Source of the DNA: Mycosarcoma maydis
Taxonomy: Eukaryota; Basidiomycota; Ustilaginomycetes; Ustilaginales
Assembly (NCBI RefSeq): GCF_000328475.2
Contig: NC_026488.1
Coordinates: 620,001-684,000 of the forward strand
Direction: 5' to 3'
Length of the DNA stretch: 64,000 bases
The notes under the pieces were generated by a model. It had not been told where the DNA came from and made no database searches. It saw only the letters and a list, made by a program, of their open reading frames with translations. Positions 1 to 11,362 of this stretch are shown one piece after another. Both the position numbers and the translations under genes were made by a program. Position 1 is the stretch's first letter; every line of letters starts with the position of its first letter.

Positions 1-1
1 T

Positions 2-202
2 CGCAAGGCAAAGGGTCTACCCACTTCGACTTCTAACCACAGGATCGTGTTGAGCCCCGGCGAGCTCAACTGCAAGGTGGTGCACCACGTCTTCCCAGAT
101 CAAGTTCATGATTTTTACACTGTCGATACGGAAATCTCCAAGGCTGCCAAGGTGTACACGCAGATTGGCACTTGGATCAAGTTTACCCAGACCCTTGTCT
201 GA
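2..202 (+). CDS. C-terminus of a probable alpha/beta hydrolase (5' end outside window)
   Basis: An open frame enters from the left edge and ends in TGA at 200-202, giving 66 residues. The visible tail contains VFPDQVHDF, then a helix-like stretch ending in IGTWIKFTQTLV. In alpha/beta-hydrolase-fold esterases and lipases (hormone-sensitive-lipase-like) the catalytic histidine sits in a similar H-D-F context near the end, followed by one last helix, so the match is plausible but short. The run CTAACCACAG at 33-42 resembles a branch site plus acceptor, so the last exon could begin at 43; the frame is open either way. It converges on the PRKRIP1-like gene, with 122 bp between the stops. The family call is inference from the tail only. 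Confidence 0.45.
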   Translation, partial: RKAKGLPTSTSNHRIVLSPGELNCKVVHHVFPDQVHDFYTVDTEISKAAKVYTQIGTWIKFTQTLV

Positions 203-324
203 GCTGCTGCCATCCTTGTTGTTTCGCCTATGCGCTTTGCTCGAATCCACCCAATAATCTTTCATGTCTTTGATGTGTGTTTGGCGTGCTCTGGTATAAT
301 GATACAGATCTGTTGTCCAAATGT

Positions 325-1012
325 TTATGCATCTTCGTCGCCCGAAGGGTACAATGAATCCGTTTTGCGTTTGAAATTGAGCCTTTGTACCGCTTCGTTG
401 TGCAAGCGCTGTTTCTTGGATTCCGGTTCTTCGTCTGGCTGATGCGACCTGGCTTCAGACGCTTTGGATGTATGCTTGGCTTTGGCGGCCGCTTGTGCTT
501 TGATGGCGGCCAGCTTCTTCTTCTCGCGCTTGGCGCGGTTCTTGTCTGTTTTCGCCTCGTCCTTCTGCTGAGCCTGAGCACGTTTGCGATCAAATTCTTC
601 TTGCTCCGAGAGCTAGACACCACAGGCAAGCAATGATAGATTAGCTGACGGCTCAGACGACAAGACCAGAGCGTAACGCGTCACTTACCTTCCTGTTCTG
701 TTCCTCCATGAGTTGGATTCGCTCGTACTCTCGCCGACGTTGATGCTTGTAGATGTGAAATTCGCCTGATCCAGCACCAGCACTCGAGCCGCTCACATTC
801 TTCATCACATCTCGTGGCGCTCGTATTGACTTTTCTTTTGGACCGTCCGGGATGCGAATCTCTTTGTCTGGGTTGGCGAGCAACTTTGAAATTGCGTGTG
901 CTTGCCTCTCGTGAGGCGACAATTTGGCTCTCTTGCCTAGCGTGGTCAAATCGGTGTTCATGTTAGTGCTTCGTGAAGAAGACGCCTCGTTTGGATGGGG
1001 CGATAGAGACAT
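325..1012 (-). CDS. PRKRIP1-like protein (DUF1168), two exons
   Basis: Exon 1 is 689-1012 (108 codons) and exon 2 is 325-612 (95 codons plus TAA). The 76-nt intron has GTAAGT at 688-683 and a GTGTCTAG acceptor, and both sides are in phase 0, giving 203 residues. The core around residues 68-104 reads DVM, SGSSAGAGSGEFH and HQRRREYERI, the hallmark of DUF1168 / PRKR-interacting protein 1. The second half is a long basic Lys/Arg/Ala/Glu helix, as in the family (animal members are about 180-190 aa). In animals PRKRIP1 binds double-stranded RNA and is found in the catalytic-step spliceosome; the same nuclear RNA role is inferred here. The gene is divergent from VPS16, with 377 bp between start codons. 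Confidence 0.85.
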
Positions 1013-1389
1013 GCTCGTTCAGAACTGGAGCGGATGCTTCTAAGGAATGGTGGCAGGCAAGCAAAGAAAAGCATGGCAATTCGAGCAAGGAAAGGCTTTG
1101 AGGCTCTGAGCTTTGACCGCAAACGCGCTCCTCCACTCACGACTCACGCTCCAAGTGCAGCTGAACTAGCTTATCCGAGTTCCGTGTTTGAGTTCAAGAT
1201 TCACGATTCACATTCGTGGTTCACGATTCGTGAATTGCGGCTGGCTGCGAGATCCAATCTGAAGCACAGACCATACATGTCACCCGACGACGGCGACCCC
1301 TCTCTGCACTTGAGCATCGTATCGACACGACGTGTACGCGTGTTTCAAGAGCGACTCGACAAATCAAGCTTGCTGCACATCCATCAGCA

Positions 1390-4300
1390 ATGGTGCAAGC
1401 AAATCATCCAACCTCCGAGTGGTCCAGTCTCCAGGATACCTTCTACCGACGAACCGAGCTCTACACCCTCAATTGGGGCATCGACAATCTCGCCGACTAT
1501 GTGGTTGCAGCATCTAGCAATGGCGGTCTCATCGCTCTTATTCGCGACCCGACTCGACTTGTCTCGCTGGGAAATGCTTCGCTCCTCAAACCAAAGATTC
1601 TTGTCTACACCGCTGCCGGTCAACTCATCGAAAGCATACCGTGGGATCCTTCGCTTCGCATCGTAGCTCTCGAATTCAACGCTTTGGAACAGCTGGTGGT
1701 TGTGCTGGAAGAGGGTAATGTACGTCTTTATACGCTGCTCTCCCCGTGTCCTGCTTCTGTCGACTCAGCCGCGAGCTCGTCCAGTTCGAGTTGGCGCAAT
1801 CGACCAGCACCCGTCGAAGCAACCTCGAGCTCCTTCTACCTCCAGTACTCGCTCGGAACCGAAGCTACCGAGACAGGGATTGTCGATGCGCGAGTGTGGG
1901 CAGGCGGTCTCGTTGCTTTCGTAGGAGCAAGACGATTCGTAGAATGGCGCTTTCCAGGCCTCGACGTGGACGCTGAATCTGGCGAGTATGCTGGCTCGGT
2001 CAGTCTTAGCGGAGGAGGCGATTATGGATTTGCACTCCCCTCTCTGGACGACGATGCGACGCAGTCGCCGTCTCCAGAGCTTTTACCACCTCATGATGTG
2101 TCGTCGGCCTATCCGAGCGATGCTTCTTCACTGCCTTCTTCCTGGGCTGTTGTCCCTCCCAACGTTTCTCAGTCCGGGCGTACGACGGTGCTCATTGCAC
2201 AAGGTCCCACCCTGCTTTCGCTCACACACTCGGCAGCAGGACCTAGCTCCATCGATGCTGCGTGCCAAGACATGCGCCTCTCTCGTGGCCCTTTCCACGT
2301 CATACGTCCATCTCCTAATGGTAAGCTGCTCGCCCTCATGACCGCAGATCTCGTGCTATGGGTGGTCAGCTCCGACTTTTCTCGCAGCCTGAGCGAATTC
2401 GACATCCGAGCATGCGAGGCTTATCAGGATGCTCGTTCGGTAGACGATCCGTTCAGTTCCATGAACCAAGGAGAGGCTGCCTCAGCAGGCAAGGGAGGCA
2501 TCGGCGGAAGTGGTGTGCGCGAGGTTGAGTGGTGTGGCAACAACACGATCGCTCTCGCTTTTAACGACGAAGTCGTCATGGTGGGGCCGTTTGGAGACTC
2601 GATCCGCTACCCATATGCTGGGCCGACGCATCTGGTGAGCGAAATCGACGGTGTCCGTATCGTTGCTTGCGATCGACACGAATTCCTTCAGAAGGTGTCG
2701 GACGTGTCGAGCCGCGTTTTTCGCCCAGGCTCCAACGACCCTGCTGCTCTGCTCTTCGAAGCGGCCGAGCAATTCAGTGCCAAGAGCAGTCGAGCAGACG
2801 AAGGCATCCGTGCAATCCGCAGCAGCCTTCCGGACGCCGTCGACTGCTGTCTGCGCGCTGCTGCCTACGAATGGGACCTGACATGGCAGAAGCGTCTGCT
2901 GAAAGCCGCCTCGTTTGGCAAAAGCTTTATTGAGCTCTATGATCCTACCGCATTTGTCGACATGGCGAGGACGCTGCGTGTGCTCAATGCAACTCGCAAC
3001 TACCAAATCGGCATACCGATCTCGTACGAGCAATACTTGGCTGCAGGGCCAACCGCGCTTTTGTCGCGCTTGACGGCACAGAACCATCACTTGTTGTCGC
3101 TTAAGATCGCTCGCTATCTACACATCCGGCCGGATGCCATTTTGAAACACTGGGCGAAAGCCAAGCTGGCACGCACCAGCGCTGCGCTCGGAGGCTCGGC
3201 AGCAGCGATCTCGGCAGCAGAGGAGCGTCTTTGCGCGGATATCGTGCACAAATTCCGCGTGGCGACTTGGCTCAACGAGCGCGTTGGCGAGCTGGGTGGA
3301 TGCGAAGATGACACTTTCCCAGAGGGAGTACTCGGCGGTGCAGCAGCGGTAGATCAGGCGGCTAAGCGCACCAAGTCGTCAGGCGATCGAGGCGCGTCGG
3401 TAAGCTTTGCTGAAGTTGCTTGGACTGCTTGGAAAGCAGGGCGTGCAAATCTGGCTACGCGCTTGCTGGACCACGAGGCGCGTGCAATTGATCAGGTCCC
3501 GCTGCTGCTCAATATGCGCCAAGACAAGCTGGCATTGGTGAAAGCGATCGAGTCGGGAGACACGGACCTCATCTACCACGTCTTGCTGCGTTTGAAGAAT
3601 CAGCTTTCGCGTGCTGACTTTTTCCGCATCGTTCAAGCGCCCGTCTCGGACGCCGGCATAGCGACAACAGCTTCGTCTTGCAACGATCGAACACGAGCCG
3701 CTTTCAGGCTGACTTCGACGCAGCAGTACTTGTCGCTAGCGTCGAACCTGCTCGAAGCGTATGCCAAGCAGGCAGATCGAGATCTGCTGAAAGACTTTTA
3801 CTATCAGGATGATCGACGGACCGATTCGGCAATTCTGGCGCTCCAAGAAGCCAACGCGATGCAAAATGTCGGTGAGGCCGAGCTGGCAGAAAAGATGTTC
3901 AAGCTAAAGACAGCGATCAAATTCTTTGGCGAAGACAAGGAGCGTGTGTTGGAAGCAAAGTTGGTAGACGAACAGATGCGCCTGCTCGCATTCCAGCAGG
4001 CTTTGGAAAAGGAAGACGGCCATCGCAGTCAGTTCATCGGCCTTTCGCTCAACCAGACTATCCGCCAGCTGCTGTTCCGCAACATGAGCAAGAAAGCCGA
4101 AAAACTGAGATCGGACTTCAAGCTCCCTGACAAACGCTATTGCAACATCAAGCTCGATACGCTCGTTCAGAGCAAAGACTGGGATGGTTTGTGGGCATTT
4201 GCCAATGCTAAAAGATCGCCCATCGGATACACGCCGTTTATCGTCAAGCTCGTCGAACACAACCATGTGCACGAATCCATGCGCTTCGTGCCCAAGGTTC

Positions 4301-4395
4301 AGGACAAGTCCGATCGCAATGCGTTCAGCGCTTATCTGGCTAGGTTGCCAAGCCAGGCAATTGCGACTCAGCTGTTGGATCGCTTCAATGAGTAA
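1390..4395 (+). CDS. VPS16: VPS16, core subunit of HOPS/CORVET tethering complexes
   Basis: A single exon of 1001 residues starts at ATG 1390. The N-terminus has the Vps16 signature (F-Y-R at about 18-20, ELYTLNW, then an S-N-G-G-L-I-A-L-I-R-D-P block), beginning the Vps16_N beta-propeller of roughly residues 1-470. From about residue 470 the protein becomes alpha-solenoid (Vps16_C), including IGIPISYEQY and a following block that matches the family order. Vps16 with Vps11, Vps18 and Vps33 forms the core that tethers endosomes and vacuoles before SNARE-mediated fusion. It is longer than animal Vps16 (about 840 aa), partly through low-complexity Ser/Ala inserts at about 120-135 and 215-250. 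Its stop is 110 bp from the convergent WSS1-like stop. Confidence 0.93.
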   Translation: MVQANHPTSEWSSLQDTFYRRTELYTLNWGIDNLADYVVAASSNGGLIALIRDPTRLVSLGNASLLKPKILVYTAAGQLIESIPWDPSLRIVALEFNALEQLVVVLEEGNVRLYTLLSPCPASVDSAASSSSSSWRNRPAPVEATSSSFYLQYSLGTEATETGIVDARVWAGGLVAFVGARRFVEWRFPGLDVDAESGEYAGSVSLSGGGDYGFALPSLDDDATQSPSPELLPPHDVSSAYPSDASSLPSSWAVVPPNVSQSGRTTVLIAQGPTLLSLTHSAAGPSSIDAACQDMRLSRGPFHVIRPSPNGKLLALMTADLVLWVVSSDFSRSLSEFDIRACEAYQDARSVDDPFSSMNQGEAASAGKGGIGGSGVREVEWCGNNTIALAFNDEVVMVGPFGDSIRYPYAGPTHLVSEIDGVRIVACDRHEFLQKVSDVSSRVFRPGSNDPAALLFEAAEQFSAKSSRADEGIRAIRSSLPDAVDCCLRAAAYEWDLTWQKRLLKAASFGKSFIELYDPTAFVDMARTLRVLNATRNYQIGIPISYEQYLAAGPTALLSRLTAQNHHLLSLKIARYLHIRPDAILKHWAKAKLARTSAALGGSAAAISAAEERLCADIVHKFRVATWLNERVGELGGCEDDTFPEGVLGGAAAVDQAAKRTKSSGDRGASVSFAEVAWTAWKAGRANLATRLLDHEARAIDQVPLLLNMRQDKLALVKAIESGDTDLIYHVLLRLKNQLSRADFFRIVQAPVSDAGIATTASSCNDRTRAAFRLTSTQQYLSLASNLLEAYAKQADRDLLKDFYYQDDRRTDSAILALQEANAMQNVGEAELAEKMFKLKTAIKFFGEDKERVLEAKLVDEQMRLLAFQQALEKEDGHRSQFIGLSLNQTIRQLLFRNMSKKAEKLRSDFKLPDKRYCNIKLDTLVQSKDWDGLWAFANAKRSPIGYTPFIVKLVEHNHVHESMRFVPKVQDKSDRNAFSAYLARLPSQAIATQLLDRFNE

Positions 4396-4504
4396 TTCAG
4401 ATTGTGACTTCAGCCTGGACGATACGTTTTCTAATTCTTTCGTTATTGAGGAAACATCACTGTTGAAACGAAATGCTATCGTCAACAGAAACGCTCCGAC
4501 GTCA

Positions 4505-6037
4505 CTAACCAACCAGGAGCGATCCCCTTGTAGTGAGACAAGCATCGCATCGTACGGCGGTGGGGGGATTCCGAAGCGTGCACACCCGGCACGACCAGCT
4601 CTGCACCGGTGACCGTGGACGCGAACGTGGCCGGATTCGAGCCGGCTGTTGCGCAACCGCTGGCTTGACATCCTCTTCTTCAGATGTGACAAGCTCGATT
4701 GGATCGCTCTTTGAGTTGCGCAGTGGCGGTAGCGACCGAGGTGCCGAGACAGAGGTAGCAACAGAGCTGCGATCGGAGCTGTCAGAAGGCAAAGGGGCGA
4801 TCGAGCAAAAGTCATGCCAATCTTGGTCGGTCGAACAAAGTAGGCCGCCTTGTTTGAGCTGATGCTGACGGTAAAGTCGCGATCGCTCGAGACGCTGTTG
4901 GTTGGATTCGGAGCTGGCCATGGTGGAATGGTCGAATTCTTGTTTGACACGCACCGTGCCGGTGCAAGAAGAGCTAGAGGATATGAGCGGGTCGTTCCGT
5001 GGCTCAGCCTCATCTGCAGATGAATCATCGAGCCGAATTATGAGTCCGCCTTCCTCGTTTTCCTGCTCATCTTCTGTGTCCGACTCGATCTCTGTGTCGA
5101 CTTGTTCATCCTTGATCTCGTCGGTACCGCTGCCGGAAGGGGTCGAGACCAGTGGAGTGCAAAGTAGAGGGTTAGCAAGCTTGACCTTGATGTCTTCGCT
5201 CTTGGGTGCAGCGAGGCGACGTAGAGCGGCTTGAGCTCTGAGCTCACGAGCCGAAGCGGTCTGTGTTCGCTTGCGGAAGGTGGAGTTGGCGTCATGCTTG
5301 TACGATGAGCTGGAGGCTGATGCGGCTGGAAGGTGGTTGTTGCCGTCAACACGAGAGCCTTGACCAGGCAGTGATGTGTGTACTCGCCTACCACCTTTGG
5401 TGTTGGGCGCCGTCTGGGCTCCCGTATGAAGGCTGGGACCCTTGAAATGTCGTGCTCGTGAGCGTGTGGCAGGGTTGGTACGACGACGTTTACTGGTACG
5501 GCGTTTGCTCGGCTTGCTCTGGAATGCGCCACCACAGGAGTACTCTGGCAAGTCTTGGAGAGAGCACGTTCCACTACCAGCTATGAAAGCGTTGTCCTCG
5601 AGACGTTGACCGGCTGACCAAAAACCATCACCATAGTAGCCTCGACTTTGCAGGTCACGACACTCGTCGCGCAGTTGACGATCTAATTTGCCATGCTGGG
5701 AGGGGATGTGATTCATGTATTTGATGTGCGCCAGTTCGTGACAAAATACCATCAAGACCCATTGCAAAGGTGCAAATGAGCCATCTCGACGTCTGAGCAC
5801 CAATTCGACTGTTTCACCATTGTTCCAGTTGCGTCCTGCGAACTCGCGATTCCATTCAAACTCTTCGAGCGAGTTGATCTGAAAACCGTGCTTTTTCATG
5901 ACAGGCTGCACTTGAGCAGCAAGCTGTTGAAGCCGATGATGCGCCTGATCGGCGTCGTCATATTGAGGGAGTGAGGTGGTGTAGTTGATCAGCTTGTTCC
6001 GCGATGTGTCAGGATCGTTGAGGCGAAGATGGACCAT
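4505..6037 (-). CDS. WSS1: Wss1/SPRTN-like metalloprotease with WLM domain, SIM-like motifs and RanBP2 zinc finger
   Basis: The start is ATG at 6037; the frame is open three codons further up but only from TTG. The product is 510 residues. A WLM domain fills about residues 1-150, with the zinc site HELAHIKYMNH (H100, E101, H104, H110). The C-terminus is a RanBP2-type finger with C483, C486, C497 and C500 in C-x2-C-x10-C-x2-C spacing. Between them is a long disordered segment with two hydrophobic-then-acidic stretches, GLIIRLDDSS and IELVTSEEED, that look like SUMO-interacting motifs. Family knowledge: Wss1 is a DNA-dependent protease that, with Cdc48 and SUMO, removes DNA-protein crosslinks. 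A nuclear repair role is inferred from this layout. Yeast Wss1 is shorter (about 270 aa); the extra length is the disordered middle. Confidence 0.87.
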   Translation of the reverse strand: MVHLRLNDPDTSRNKLINYTTSLPQYDDADQAHHRLQQLAAQVQPVMKKHGFQINSLEEFEWNREFAGRNWNNGETVELVLRRRDGSFAPLQWVLMVFCHELAHIKYMNHIPSQHGKLDRQLRDECRDLQSRGYYGDGFWSAGQRLEDNAFIAGSGTCSLQDLPEYSCGGAFQSKPSKRRTSKRRRTNPATRSRARHFKGPSLHTGAQTAPNTKGGRRVHTSLPGQGSRVDGNNHLPAASASSSSYKHDANSTFRKRTQTASARELRAQAALRRLAAPKSEDIKVKLANPLLCTPLVSTPSGSGTDEIKDEQVDTEIESDTEDEQENEEGGLIIRLDDSSADEAEPRNDPLISSSSSCTGTVRVKQEFDHSTMASSESNQQRLERSRLYRQHQLKQGGLLCSTDQDWHDFCSIAPLPSDSSDRSSVATSVSAPRSLPPLRNSKSDPIELVTSEEEDVKPAVAQQPARIRPRSRPRSPVQSWSCRVCTLRNPPTAVRCDACLTTRGSLLVG

Positions 6038-7567
6038 GTTGGCCAACTAGACCCAATTGCTGCGAGCTCAGCTTAGCTTAGCGGCTAAGACATGGCTTCT
6101 CGCGTTTCAAGCCGATTGTGCTGTCTCCACATGCAAGGTCAGGGAGAGAGAGAGAGAGAAAGAGAGTTGCATGGTGACAAATGTTGGTGACTTGGCCACT
6201 CAAAGTAACTTGGAATGCAGCAGAAGCCGAGGTTTGCAGAAGCATGTGGAGGGCTCATCTGAAACCCGATGTGAGCAAAATCGGCGATGCTGTCAAAACG
6301 CTGCACTTTAACAGCATCGATCGTAGCGCACGGCGTACGATTCTGGCAACTGGTGAACCACCAAAACTGCGGATGGGTGAGGTTGGGATGGAGTTGAGCA
6401 GGATGACCGCATGCATGGGGTCCCGCATGGATGGCAGTCTCAGAACTTTTCCACGCTAACTTAAAACGCTACTCTCCAAGAGGTCCGAGGCTGGACCGCT
6501 GATCACTCGTGACTAACGTTAACTAGGGCAACAAAAGGGAGGTTTCAAGACGGCGGAGTTTCGATCAAGTGCTTCTTTATGGCCGAAGTGCGCCGAATTT
6601 CCCATCAACCAACTAACTACACGAAATTCGTAACTGTTCAGTGATGTCGCCATGCCGAGTCCAGTTGCGGACCATCGCCGCGGATCCAGGCTGAGTTATT
6701 GCGTCTCCCTCATGCCCCCCGCCCAACGCTATCGCTAAAACAATGCCGGTCTCGACCTTACAAGATCGACGGCGACATGAGGAGCTATCTGAGTTCAGAA
6801 AGGTTGCGTTATGCGTGATTGTTTGTTTAGCATTGTGTAGTGAGTGCTTTTGTGTTGGCAATTTCCATGACAGGCGAGGTTTCATCTGAAGCAAAAGGCT
6901 AGACCGTGAAAGTCTTGGCCCCATATCCAAGCAGTTGCCGTTCTAGTCATCGTGGGGGAAGGGAGGCTAAAACGGAACGAGCCCAACGCCAGCAATCGTG
7001 AATCGAGTGATTGACTCTATGACTCGCGTTTTCATGTTTATGGTTGGCTGCGTGAGGAAACAGACTGTGCTTCTGGATCCGACGTCCCGTCCCTTGGATC
7101 GGGCACAGTGGGGTAGATGCAGATAGCGATCAGATCTGGTTGCACTTGGAAATGATAGCCGCCCAAAGTGGCGCTCGGTTGGACTAGCTCGCTCTTCCTG
7201 GTTCACTTTTGTCGACGTGTGTCACAAAAAAACTAAGAAGGAAAGCCGCACGCCATTTACGATTGCACGTTGGCGTTCTCGTTCTATTCAATCTCGAACA
7301 AGGCGCGATTCTAAGGGATCTGACAGCAGTGATGTGGTGAGACTGACTCGACGTCTTTTGCCAAAGGAATCTTGGACATATCTGAGATGAATCATTCACA
7401 GATTCATTTTCTCCTGACAAAGAAACACGAAAACGGTACTCTGGCGAGATAGGGTTGACAGCCAAAAATCTGGACCCTTGCAGAACCGACAAGTAGGGAA
7501 TCGCTGGCGCGTTAGCCCTTTTCACGCTGGATTCGCTAGCGTAACAAAGCAATCGTGAATCGTGATG

Positions 7568-7600
7568 AATCGAGAATCGAGAATCGAGAATCGAGAATCG
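7568..7600. repeat. Tandem 7-bp repeat (CGAGAAT) grading into CGTGAAT
   Basis: About four head-to-tail units of CGAGAAT are followed by a CGTGAAT variant. It looks like local expansion of the dispersed AATCGTGAAT word found across the spacers of this window. Confidence 0.7.
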
Positions 7601-10600
7601 TGAATCGAGGATCGTGCATGCCACTGCCGTGTGCAATTCGAGACTTTCAGCACCTGTCACCGCCACTATCTCGAGAACAAGCAAGGACGAGACATACCGC
7701 TTTCTACAGCAATGGCGGCAGGGTACGCGAATGCAAGACGCGCTGACTGGCACAGATCCGGCTCAGTTACAGGCACGTGCTGCGTTCGTGTGCCGCAAAC
7801 TAAGCACGTTGATTTCCATCAAGTTTGACCCTTACAGCGGCATGCGTCGCCGATCACCTAACTTGTTTCACCTGATATGGCTCCGTGTAATATTCACGAT
7901 TCTGGAACCGTCGATCGACATTCACACACCAAGGTACAAGGCGAAACACACATGTACGACTTACTGGGATAACTGACTAGCGACATTTGTGATTGATCCA
8001 AGCCAGGCTGATCTGCAATGAGGTCGACGGGTCGCTGTATTGCCCTCGGCTGCGTTCATGGTTGACGAAATACGACGCCTTCGCAAACACGAATGGCCTG
8101 AACCCTCCGTAAACTCTGAAGCGAACAAGACTGACGACTGTGTGGAAAAGCGGCTCGCTGTCTAAGGCGATATGTACATATGTTTTATGATAATCACTTA
8201 CTGTAAGCAACTCCAGAAATTAAGCGAGATCAAGTCCCTGCATCTCGACGCCTCTTTTTTTGTCCCACTCACGCTGGCTTCTTGGCTTTGCGGCTGCAAA
8301 GGCGCGTCCAGAGCCTTTCGACGCTAAAGGCAGAGTTCAGGCTTATTAAAAAAAGGAGAAAATTACCATACGATATGATACTGTGATTAGTGTAGACTAG
8401 ATTTCTAATAACGTTATAGAACATTTTTATTTTTATTTTTATTTTTTTGAAAAAGGCGAATTTCAGAAAATGGAGATCTGGAACGTCGCTAGAACTCGGC
8501 ATTTTTTACATTTGTTTCAGGAGCTCGCTTCCAGATGGCGTTGCGAGCCCTAGAACGCGGCCGGAGTCGCTTCTTTTCTCATTTCCAATCGAGCAACCTT
8601 CCGAAGATTGCTTGCTGTAGCAAGTCGCTAAGCCATTGCAGATACAGCATGTGCTCTGGTGTGTAGTAAATTATTGTGGCGGGAAGTCTTGCTTTCGGTG
8701 GGCTAGACGAGTCTGCATCGGCGTGGGAACCAATGTACACATTCTTCGATAGGTCATCTTACGAGCTCGGATCTGCGATGCAAGCCTACTTTGAGTTTAT
8801 CTGTGATAGTGCATCAAGCTGCAGCTTATTGATGCATTCTGATCATTTGATCCGAGTTGGTGGTGTGCAAGCTTATCTCAGCAACTTGACGGAAACAGAG
8901 TCACCGTGCTTGGTGCTTAAAGTCAGCAAAGAGGCAAAGATGACAGTTGACAGCTTCGGGATCGCGATCAACCAGGCTGCCTGTTCCACCTGCTTTTCCG
9001 ATGAATTGCCCCGCAGACTCGTCAAAGTGAGGTGGGGTTACCTCGAAAGCGTCTGCTTGCGCGTGCATTGCAGAGAGAGAGTCCAAGATAGTCGCTTCTT
9101 GCCCTCTTGACTAAGCCGACGTCTGGTGCGACCAGCCAGGTGCGGCATCTTGTTCGTCATTAGCGTCAAGGTTGGTCGGATGCTGACAGGTATCGACGTT
9201 TGTCTTCGACTCGACTCGGAAATGTCATGTCCAAGAATGCAGATGCGCGTGGATAATACGGTATTCTGAAAACAACTCAGAGCAGTAAAGCGAAACTTTG
9301 GCTGGTAGCAACAACGCCCTATATGAGCTTGTTCGCAAAGATTGTCCAACTATAGCTGAGCGGTCAAGTTCAGATCGCCACCATGATAGCCCCGTCGAGC
9401 CTCGACGAGTTACCTCCAACTCGCCAAAGGAAGCATATGTCTTGACGCTACTTGTGACGGCTAATTCTATCAGCTATTGTCTCGCTGGCTCGGCTTCGGT
9501 AGTCAAAGGACGTTCTAGACTGCTGATCACAGGGTTCCAAGGGCACTACCAGAATCAAGAGGTGCAACCTCGATTCACGATTGCTCGGGCGTCGCTGTTG
9601 TGAGAACAGCCGCAAGTGCGAGCTCGGAATGTACATGAGCGTCTTCAGTCGCCTCTGCGCCCCCGTTTGCCAGCGTCGGCAGCGGAGGGATAAGCAAACA
9701 GGCCAGAGTCAGGGCTAAGCGACGAACCACACACTTGTCACCACGCGCCCAATCTCAGCCACGGTCTGAAATCGGCCTCGCTAAAACTTGTTTCAGGTCC
9801 GGCGTATTCAAGATGATTGGGTTTTCTGATTTAAGTTATCTTAAACATACACATGTACTTGTGACTTTCTCGGCTCGCTTAAACCAAGACCCAAGAAAAA
9901 CAAAGTGGCAATCCCAAATTATCTATGGGGTTACGGCTGAATTACGACTACACTCGTGAGTGTGACTGAATCCGACACGCCAAAATCACGGATGCCCAAC
10001 GTTTATGCAACGACAACAAACGAGTATCACCAGCAGTCAACCAGCTAACGGCGGCGAATCACACACCCCTTGCCGCAATAGAACGGTACAAGCTTGCATC
10101 CATGTCGGTACGAGTTGATAGTGTTATTTGGTTCCTATCTGATAGTTTCGCACTGTGCTTGACGACAGCAGAGATTGATCCTTGTGAGCTGCCCAAGCTG
10201 GTTGCCGAAACTTGACAGGAGAATGTAAAGACAAAAGCAAAAGAAAAGAAAAAAGTCCCGAGTAAAAATCAAATGAGCCCAGTTGAAAAAAAAAAACAAA
10301 CAAAAAAAAAAAAAGAAAACTTCAGACTGTTAACGATGAGTAGAACAGGACCGTGCCATGACTGTGAGTCACGAGTCTCCTGTTCCAAGTGTAGGAGACT
10401 GTAGCTTGATGTGGTGTTGGCACCAGGAAGTGAAAGAACAAGGCATGTGTTGTCGTCAGAAGCTTACTGAACAGTCGTGGTCGGGGTCTAAATTTCAACG
10501 GGCTCTCGGCTGGTTCTCAGTGCGTGGGTTCGAGTCGGAGCACTCGGAGCGGTGGTGCCAAGCACAATCATTCGTGATTGAAGCTTTCGATTGTCTGTTA

Positions 10601-11299
10601 TCCGTTCGTGATTTGGCTGGTGCGGATCTCCTTCATTTGGTAAAGTGGCATCGAAACCACCAAAAAAAAAAAAAAGAAAAGAGGAAGCACAGACGGGCAA
10701 ATGGATGCCAAAGCGATCCCACGAGAAAAGGCCAAATACGGTACATTACTTTTAAAATAAAATAAAAATCATGGAGAATAGCGAAAACGGATCGAGGCTC
10801 GAGGGCCCTGAATCACAAATTCAGGAGCGAGAAATCGACGAAACCTAAAATTCTCGCTCCCACGAGCTCGCTGCTGCCACTTGAGACTGATGACTGCGAA
10901 CAGTCACGAGTGAGTCGGACATGATGCATTCACGATTCACGATGAACGATGCACGATGCACAATGCACGATGCTACGCGCTGCCATTCACAGTTGTTGTG
11001 CGTCATCTCTTGATTATCTGCTGCCCGAGTGTCTGAGACTCGGTAAATGGCCCAACAGCGGATCTGCACCCACGGTCTGCATCTAGCAGCGGCCCCGCCG
11101 TCAGACCTCGCGAAATCCATCGCAGCTGACTCCGCTGCGTCTGCACGTACCCCTGTAACTGCATCATGTAACATGGTCGATTCTTCTCTCCCTCACTTCA
11201 CTCTCAGCTTCCTGACTGTTGAATGCTTCCAATCCAGCCAGATGCCAAGTCATGTCGCTACGCACTCTCTCCCGTTGTTCCCTCTACAGAGACACAAAG

Positions 11300-11362
11300 A
11301 GGGAGGAGAGAGACAGAGAGAGAGGAGAGAGACAGAGAGAGACAGAGAGAGGAGAGACCTCC
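11300..11362. repeat. GA-rich microsatellite
   Basis: Interrupted GAGAGA/GACAGAGA tract of about 60 bp. A very similar tract lies at 21728-21780 and a shorter one at 6140-6166; each sits in a long promoter-side spacer. Confidence 0.8.

Noticed and set aside
3904..5028. 374-codon minus-strand frame between VPS16 and the WSS1-like gene
   Set aside because: It overlaps both well-supported coding regions, lacks family features and is best read as a shadow.
8676..9110. 144-codon frame in the long spacer
   Set aside because: It begins at GTG, has no ATG-led form of note, no motif and no splice partner.
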